From Nitrospira sp. (GTDB lineage: Bacteria > UBA9089 > CG2-30-40-21 > SBAY01): DNA of 9,932 nucleotides. A program made the position numbers and the translations under genes. This document shows positions 7,231 to 9,932 of this stretch, one piece after another. Every line of letters begins with the position of its first letter. The first letter of the stretch is position 1. The DNA is taken from the NCBI GenBank assembly GCA_005239945.1, contig SBAY01000034.1:1-9932 (forward strand), given 5' to 3'. Under the pieces are notes generated by a model. It searched no databases. It saw only the letters and a program-made list of their open reading frames with translations, and was not told the origin of the DNA.

Positions 7231-7278
7231 TTTGTGGGTTGCGTGAGTATGCCCAAAAAGAGCCAGAAATGGTTGCTT

Positions 7279-7376
7279 ATAGGAAGGGAATAGAACACGG
7301 ATTAGACGGATTACACTGATTTTCACGGATAAAAAATCCGTGAAAATCTGTTAAATCCGTGCCATCAGTATTCTAT
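7279..7376. repeat. dispersed intergenic repeat, copy B
   Basis: This copy shares ATAGGAAGGGAATAGAA with copy A at 2162, followed by an ACACGGATTAGACGGATTAC section, and ends GTTAAATCCGTGCCATCAGTA. Its core is a perfect 13-base hairpin: GATTTTCACGGAT (7318-7330) and ATCCGTGAAAATC (7336-7348) around AAAAA. Outer GGATT/AATCC elements extend the pairing. The ACGGATT-type unit repeats in both orientations within the element. It is non-coding. Confidence 0.7.
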
Positions 7377-7409
7377 ATTGTAAGTCTAAAACGGAAACCA
7401 AAAAATTTA

Positions 7410-7438
7410 TTGACAGAAATCGGTTCTTAGGTTATAAT
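7410..7438 (+). promoter_or_regulatory. perfect consensus sigma-70 promoter
   Basis: TTGACA (7410-7415), a 17-base spacer and TATAAT (7433-7438) match the consensus at all 12 positions. The start site would be near 7445. The first gene-like frame downstream is the decayed antitoxin fragment at 7581. ilvN at 7878 is the first intact gene and may be read from this promoter through the remnant. No other good promoter is visible between here and ilvN. Confidence 0.85.
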
Positions 7439-7550
7439 ATTTTTACACAAAGATTAGCTAAGAAGGGGAATAAGAGTTGCGGTCAGTTGAAAAAAGAGTT
7501 AATTCTACTTTCAAAGTCTGGCCCACCAATATTTCTCAAAAAACAGTTAA

Positions 7551-7570
7551 AATTTAAGGAAATTTAAGGA
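7551..7570 (+). repeat. 10-bp direct duplication next to a ribosome-binding site
   Basis: AATTTAAGGA occurs twice in direct succession (7551-7560 and 7561-7570). The second copy runs into AGGAGG (7567-7572), the ribosome-binding site of the small frame at 7581. This looks like a replication-slippage duplication. Confidence 0.7.
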
Positions 7571-7580
7571 GGAAAGAAAG

Positions 7581-7655
7581 ATGTCTGTTGTAACTCTACA
7601 AAAGAATTACCATACCATACGAACTAATAAAAAAGGAGATATAATATTCGTTTAA
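7581..7655 (+). pseudogene. antitoxin N-terminal fragment (AbrB-like?), 24 codons
   Basis: A strong AGGAGG (7567-7572) lies 8 bases before the ATG. The 24-residue product starts MSVVTLQK and ends NKKGDIIFV. These two ends resemble the first strand and the xKxGDxxxV turn of AbrB/MazE-type antitoxins, but the middle is about eight residues short of such a domain and the rest is absent. The TAA stop (7653-7655) shares its last A with the ATG of the next fragment. I read it as the front end of an antitoxin gene shortened by deletion. The family assignment is an inference from very little sequence, and an unrelated short peptide is possible. Confidence 0.4.
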
Positions 7656-7768
7656 TGGATGCACTTATTGCTGCTACGGCTTATGAATTAAAAGTAAATT
7701 TGGTAACCCGTAATATTAAGCATTTTGAAAGAATCGCAGAGATTAAGATGGAACAACCTTACGAATAA
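7655..7768 (+). pseudogene. C-terminal fragment of a PIN-domain (VapC-like) toxin, 37 codons
   Basis: The frame encodes DALIAATAYELKVNLVTRN, then IKHFERIAEIKMEQPYE and a stop. This is the typical C-terminal third of VapC-type PIN ribonucleases, with the conserved Asp of DALIAATA and the TRNxxHF motif. The first 90 or so residues, which carry the other acidic metal-binding residues, are missing. Upstream in this frame only seven codons (from 7631) precede the ATG before a stop. It cannot be an active nuclease. Together with the preceding fragment it looks like a vapBC pair collapsed by an internal deletion with its junction near 7630-7655. Confidence 0.7.
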
Positions 7769-7877
7769 CATAAAGTGACCCTAATCTCCTGCTAAATGTT
7801 GAATGAAAGGTAGAAATAGTTTTTTCTACTGGAGAAGTAATTGACAGATTTTATAAAGAAATTGGAGGATGAAAAAT

Positions 7878-8357
7878 ATGCGACATACTATCTCAGTTTT
7901 GGTTGAAAATAAATTTGGTGTTTTAGCCAGGGTAGCGGGACTATTTTCTGGTAGAGGATATAACATCAACTCCCTGTGTGTAGCAGAGACCGATGACCCA
8001 ACTATGTCTATGATGACTATTGTTACCCATGGAGATGATAAGATAATCGAGCAAATCGAAAAACAACTCAACAAACTTATCGATGTTATTAAGGTAACTG
8101 ATTTAACCAGAGAAGAGCATGTAGAAAGGGAATTGGTTTTGATAAAGGTAAGCACTGAAAATAGTCGTCGGGCAGAGATTATGGAGATTGTTGATATATT
8201 TCGGGTTAAGATTATCGATGTTGGACAAAAATCAATGACTGTGGAAACAACCGGTGATGAAGATAAACTTAATGCCTTAATTAATCTGCTAAAACCTTTT
8301 GGAATAAAAGAAATCGCTCGCACAGGCAAGATTGCCTTAGGAAGAGGCACGAAATAG
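7878..8357 (+). CDS. ilvN: acetolactate synthase small (regulatory) subunit
   Basis: This subunit binds the catalytic IlvB subunit and confers activation and valine feedback control on the first common step of branched-chain amino acid synthesis. The 159-residue product has an N-terminal ACT domain (about 1-75) with ENKFGVLARVAGLFSGRGYN, ETDDPTMSMMTI and QIEKQLNKLIDV. A C-terminal ALS-type domain follows (about 80-157), with VERELVLIK and ending TGKIALGRG. Asn11, Gly14 and Asn29, at positions linked to valine binding in E. coli IlvH, are kept. The ATG at 7878 is preferred: GGAGG (7864-7868) is 9 bases upstream, whereas the in-frame ATG at 7869 touches that site, and the family typically starts MRxxxSVL. 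Unusually, ilvB is not upstream and ilvC is not downstream. The likely promoter is the one at 7410. Confidence 0.95.
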   Translation: MRHTISVLVENKFGVLARVAGLFSGRGYNINSLCVAETDDPTMSMMTIVTHGDDKIIEQIEKQLNKLIDVIKVTDLTREEHVERELVLIKVSTENSRRAEIMEIVDIFRVKIIDVGQKSMTVETTGDEDKLNALINLLKPFGIKEIARTGKIALGRGTK

Positions 8358-8383
8358 GGGTTTGGGGTTCAGAGTTAGAAGTT

Positions 8384-8495
8384 GGAAGCCTCAACTTGTT
8401 GAGGGATTTTCCTCGAACAAGTGTGGGCTTCCATTCTCCAGAATATTGGAAGTCTCAACTTGTTGAGAAATTCTCCCGTACAAGTTCGGGCTTCC
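8384..8495. repeat. two tandem REP-like hairpins after ilvN
   Basis: Copy 1 (8384-8432) folds as GGAAGCC with GGCTTCC, ACTTGTT with AACAAGT, and GAGG with CCTC around GATTTT. Copy 2 (8448-8495) keeps the same layout with GGAAGTC, ACTTGTT, GAG/CTC, ACAAGT and GGCTTCC. Paired changes such as GAGG/CCTC to GAG/CTC keep the stem. The copies are in the same orientation with a 64-base period. The unit resembles REP/BIME elements mobilised by TnpA-REP transposases. Lying 27 bases past the ilvN stop, it may also protect or terminate that transcript. Confidence 0.75.
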
Positions 8496-8571
8496 GCCCC
8501 TGATGTCCGTTAAACATAATCCTTCCTGCCAATCACCAGGCCATGAGAATAATTTCCCACTATCTATTTGG
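8496..8571. other. intergenic, nothing recognised
   Basis: This is unremarkable sequence between the REP-like hairpins and the ECF-type promoter. No reading frame, hairpin or repeat stands out. Confidence 0.5.
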
Positions 8572-8600
8572 GGAACTTTTTTAGCCGTTTTATTGTCTAA
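8572..8600 (+). promoter_or_regulatory. ECF (sigma-E-type) promoter of the sigma/anti-sigma operon
   Basis: GGAACTT (8572-8578) and GTCTAA (8595-8600) are 16 bases apart. This matches the well-known group of ECF promoters with an AAC-containing -35 box and a TC-containing -10 box (E. coli sigma-E: GGAACTT with TCxAA). The start site would be about 8607, giving a leader of roughly 90 bases before the ECF sigma gene. The position strongly suggests that the sigma factor transcribes its own operon. Confidence 0.65.
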
Positions 8601-8611
8601 AGGTTAGGTTG

Positions 8612-8676
8612 TTTAGGCTGACAGCTGTTAAGTTATATCTCTTTGCTACCTTCAGCCTAACAGTTTTCAGCCTAAA
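8612..8676. repeat. 19-bp imperfect inverted repeat in the sigma gene leader
   Basis: TTTAGGCTGACAGCTGTTA (8612-8630) pairs with TAACAGTTTTCAGCCTAAA (8658-8676) at 17 of 19 positions. The TTCAGCCTAA element occurs twice in direct order (8651-8660 and 8667-8675). The arms lie within the predicted 5' leader of the ECF sigma mRNA and end 8 bases before the GAGG ribosome-binding site. It may be a structured leader or a small dispersed repeat of the GCTGA/TCAGC type. Confidence 0.6.
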
Positions 8677-8696
8677 TGCCTATTGAGGTAATAAAG

Positions 8697-9245
8697 ATGA
8701 GTGAAATTTCTTCAGCGATATTAACACGAGCCGGAAACGGCGATATAGCGGCGTTTGAGCAGGTCTATAAGAATTTTAGTGATTTTGTCTATAATATTTC
8801 ACTCAAGGTTACACGCAATAGCCATGATGCAGAAGAGATTACTCAAGATACCTTTATGAAAATCTACCATAAGCTAAAAACCTTTAGATACCATTCGTCT
8901 TTTAAGACATGGGTCTATCGAATAGCCGTAAATACAGCCATAAATTATTATCATTCATCGATGAGAAAAGAGTTGAAAAGAGTAGACTTTGAGACTGTGG
9001 CATTAACTCAAGGTGATGATAAGAAAACCTCGGATAATATAGAGGATTCTGCACAACTTGATTCGTTGTTAAAGGTATTGAAGCCTGCTCATCGCGTATG
9101 TTTAGTCTTACGGGAGATTGAAGGGCTAAGCTACCATGAAATCGCAAGTGTTCTGCAAATTCCTGTAAATACTGTTCGTTCCCGATTGAAACGGGCACGC
9201 CAGGCTCTTCTGGCAAGAAGGGAGGTGATTAAAAATGAGTTGTAA
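8697..9245 (+). CDS. ECF-family RNA polymerase sigma factor (sigma-70 family, RpoE-like)
   Basis: ECF sigma factors direct RNA polymerase to stress or envelope-response promoters when released by an anti-sigma factor. The 182-residue product has only the two expected domains. Sigma-2 spans about 18-90, with DAEEITQDTFMKIYHKL and FKTWVYRIAVNTAINYY. Sigma-4 spans about 120-172, with a helix-turn-helix LSYHEIASVLQIPVNTVRSR and the following LKRARQALL. The ATG at 8697 is chosen because GAGG (8685-8688) lies 8 bases upstream. The earlier in-frame ATG at 8676 has no such site and lies on the arm of an inverted repeat. Its stop overlaps the anti-sigma start by 11 bases, so the two are translationally coupled. 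The promoter at 8572-8600 fits autoregulation. The exact ECF subgroup cannot be set by eye. Confidence 0.93.
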   Translation: MSEISSAILTRAGNGDIAAFEQVYKNFSDFVYNISLKVTRNSHDAEEITQDTFMKIYHKLKTFRYHSSFKTWVYRIAVNTAINYYHSSMRKELKRVDFETVALTQGDDKKTSDNIEDSAQLDSLLKVLKPAHRVCLVLREIEGLSYHEIASVLQIPVNTVRSRLKRARQALLARREVIKNEL

Positions 9246-9717
9246 AAAGATACAAGAATTGTTGATGACCGATTATTTGGATGGGGAATTAGACCAAATG
9301 CTTTGCAATCGCATCCGACAGCATATAGATAGTTGCACTCATTGTCAGCAATTTGAGCAAGAGGTTCAAAAAATAAAAGCACCTTTTAAAAAAACACGGT
9401 ATATCAAGCCACCAGTAAGGCTCTGGCAGTGTATTCGTGAAAAAATTATGTCCGAGCAGATGCTACCACAGGGTAGTTTGTTTGAATGTTTAGTAGAGCG
9501 ATTAAGGGAATTTTTGTTTATCCGCAGGCAGCCTGTCTTTGCTACAATAGCCCTTACTATTATAATTTTTGCCCTGATTTTTATCCGTATGCCTGCTCAA
9601 AAACAGATAGAAACAGATGCATGGAAGGTAGTGGCAGAAGATATTGGTCTCAGGATAGATGAGGAAAATGGTGCGATTTGTGATTTTGGGACAGATATAG
9701 AAAAATATTTTTTGTGA
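9235..9717 (+). CDS. zinc-type (ZAS) single-pass membrane anti-sigma factor
   Basis: The 160-residue product is probably the cognate inhibitor of the ECF sigma factor encoded just upstream. Its N-terminal cytoplasmic domain has the zinc-binding anti-sigma pattern: Cys3, then His30-x3-Cys34-x2-Cys37 (HIDSCTHC), with the typical YLDGELD stretch (14-20). One transmembrane helix follows at about 100-118 (VFATIALTIIIFALIFI). A short tail of about 42 residues on the outer side would receive the signal. It starts inside the sigma gene (11-base overlap) behind GGAGGTGAT (9221-9229), a nine-base match to the anti-Shine-Dalgarno sequence, so it should be translated at least as well as the sigma factor. 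No intramembrane protease or sensor gene is in the window. Recognition rests on the ZAS motif, topology and context, since sequence is poorly conserved in this group. Confidence 0.85.
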   Translation: MSCKKIQELLMTDYLDGELDQMLCNRIRQHIDSCTHCQQFEQEVQKIKAPFKKTRYIKPPVRLWQCIREKIMSEQMLPQGSLFECLVERLREFLFIRRQPVFATIALTIIIFALIFIRMPAQKQIETDAWKVVAEDIGLRIDEENGAICDFGTDIEKYFL

Positions 9718-9733
9718 TTACATAGAAAATTAT

Positions 9734-9840
9734 AACCACAGAGGGCATAGAGAACACAGAGAAATAAATAGAATGAATTAAAATTAAGGGAAGGGAAAGT
9801 TGATGGAGTTAAAAAGTTTTCATAACTCTGTGACCTCTGT
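9734..9840. repeat. inverted pair of ACAGAGG-type dispersed repeats
   Basis: ACCACAGAGGGCATAGAG and then AACACAGAG (9735-9762) are answered in reverse complement by CTCTGTGACCTCTGT (9826-9840). The CACAGAGGxCACAGAG unit is typical of short intergenic repeats seen across many environmental genomes. The 60 or so bases between the arms are A/G-rich and non-coding. The pair may also act as the 3' structure of the sigma/anti-sigma transcript. Confidence 0.5.
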
Positions 9841-9932
9841 AATACAAACTTGCAAGATCTCGTTTTTTTAACAAAGTTTTTTTCATACAGCCTTTGATAG
9901 AAGCGGTATATTCGTTTGTCGAAAGATTAGGG
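9841..9932. other. intergenic end of the window, nothing firm
   Basis: T-runs occur at about 9864-9871 and 9877-9883, after a small CTTGCAAG palindrome (about 9849-9856), but no convincing terminator stem precedes them. No reading frame or ribosome-binding site is visible before the edge. Confidence 0.4.

Noticed and set aside
7477..7557. A 26-codon frame with a TTG start behind AAGGGG, directly after the perfect promoter, as a possible leader peptide for ilvN
   Set aside because: It is not enriched in a run of Ile, Val or Leu codons, no terminator/antiterminator pair follows, and it is too far from ilvN. Chance is the simplest explanation.
7841..7846. A TTGACA close to ilvN as its own promoter
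   Set aside because: No acceptable -10 box lies 16 to 18 bases downstream, where the ribosome-binding site sits instead.
7869..7877. The earlier ATG as the ilvN start
   Set aside because: It directly abuts the GGAGG site with no spacing. The next ATG at 7878 has correct spacing and matches the family N-terminus.
7826..8350. A 174-residue minus-strand reading frame opposite ilvN
   Set aside because: It is antisense to a clearly recognised conserved gene, and its composition is that of a shadow frame.
8384..8495. A CRISPR array
   Set aside because: There are only two units, each a long internal hairpin, with a 15-base gap rather than unique spacers of 25 to 40 bases, and no cas genes.
8676..8696. 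The earlier ATG as the sigma factor start
   Set aside because: No ribosome-binding site precedes it and it overlaps an arm of the inverted repeat. The ATG at 8697 follows GAGG at 8 bases.

Overview
The window is AT-rich bacterial chromosome with six intact protein genes, one decayed toxin-antitoxin remnant and an unusually high load of short intergenic repeats. The genes carry Shine-Dalgarno sites of the AGGAGG type, and some of the sigma-70 hexamers are perfect. Three things suggest an uncultured bacterium from a candidate phylum rather than a model lineage: a gingipain-like (C25) secreted protease with a C-terminal sorting-type domain, several families of short non-coding repeats in most intergenic gaps, and scattered single metabolic genes. 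No ribosomal or marker gene is present, so the taxon is a guess.

Left part (1-4185, + strand): a promoter at 212-240 drives an atypical nucleotide-sugar dehydrogenase (273-1895), probably for surface polysaccharide precursors. A 159-bp MITE-like inverted-repeat element (1903-2061) follows its stop codon. Next come two back-to-back 21-bp palindromes with a candidate -35 box inside the second, then one copy of a dispersed repeat, then a CstA-family carbon starvation transporter (2278-4185).

Middle part (4228-6971, - strand): a secreted C25-family cysteine protease of 806 residues runs convergent to cstA. A lone HicB-like protein with a TTG start lies just upstream in the same direction. The roughly 50-bp gap between them is almost entirely one 47-bp near-perfect palindrome that touches the protease start codon, and the protease has no visible Shine-Dalgarno site. 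The next 600 bases hold dispersed repeats, including the second copy of the repeat found before cstA, and a perfect consensus promoter (7410-7438). Behind that promoter lie two tiny coupled reading frames that look like the joined ends of a deleted antitoxin-VapC pair.

Right part (7878-9932, + strand): the acetolactate synthase regulatory subunit (ilvN), without ilvB next to it, is followed by two tandem REP-like hairpins. Next is an ECF sigma factor overlapped by its zinc-type, single-pass membrane anti-sigma factor. A strong match to a sigma-E-type promoter (GGAACTT, then GTCTAA) lies about 100 bases upstream of the sigma gene, which suggests autoregulation. The anti-sigma would hold the sigma factor at the membrane until an envelope signal releases it.

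I did not find a clear new multi-gene defence or biosynthetic system. The items most worth a second look are the palindrome at the protease start, the ECF autoregulatory promoter, the tandem operator-like palindromes before cstA, and the collapsed vapBC locus under a perfect promoter.
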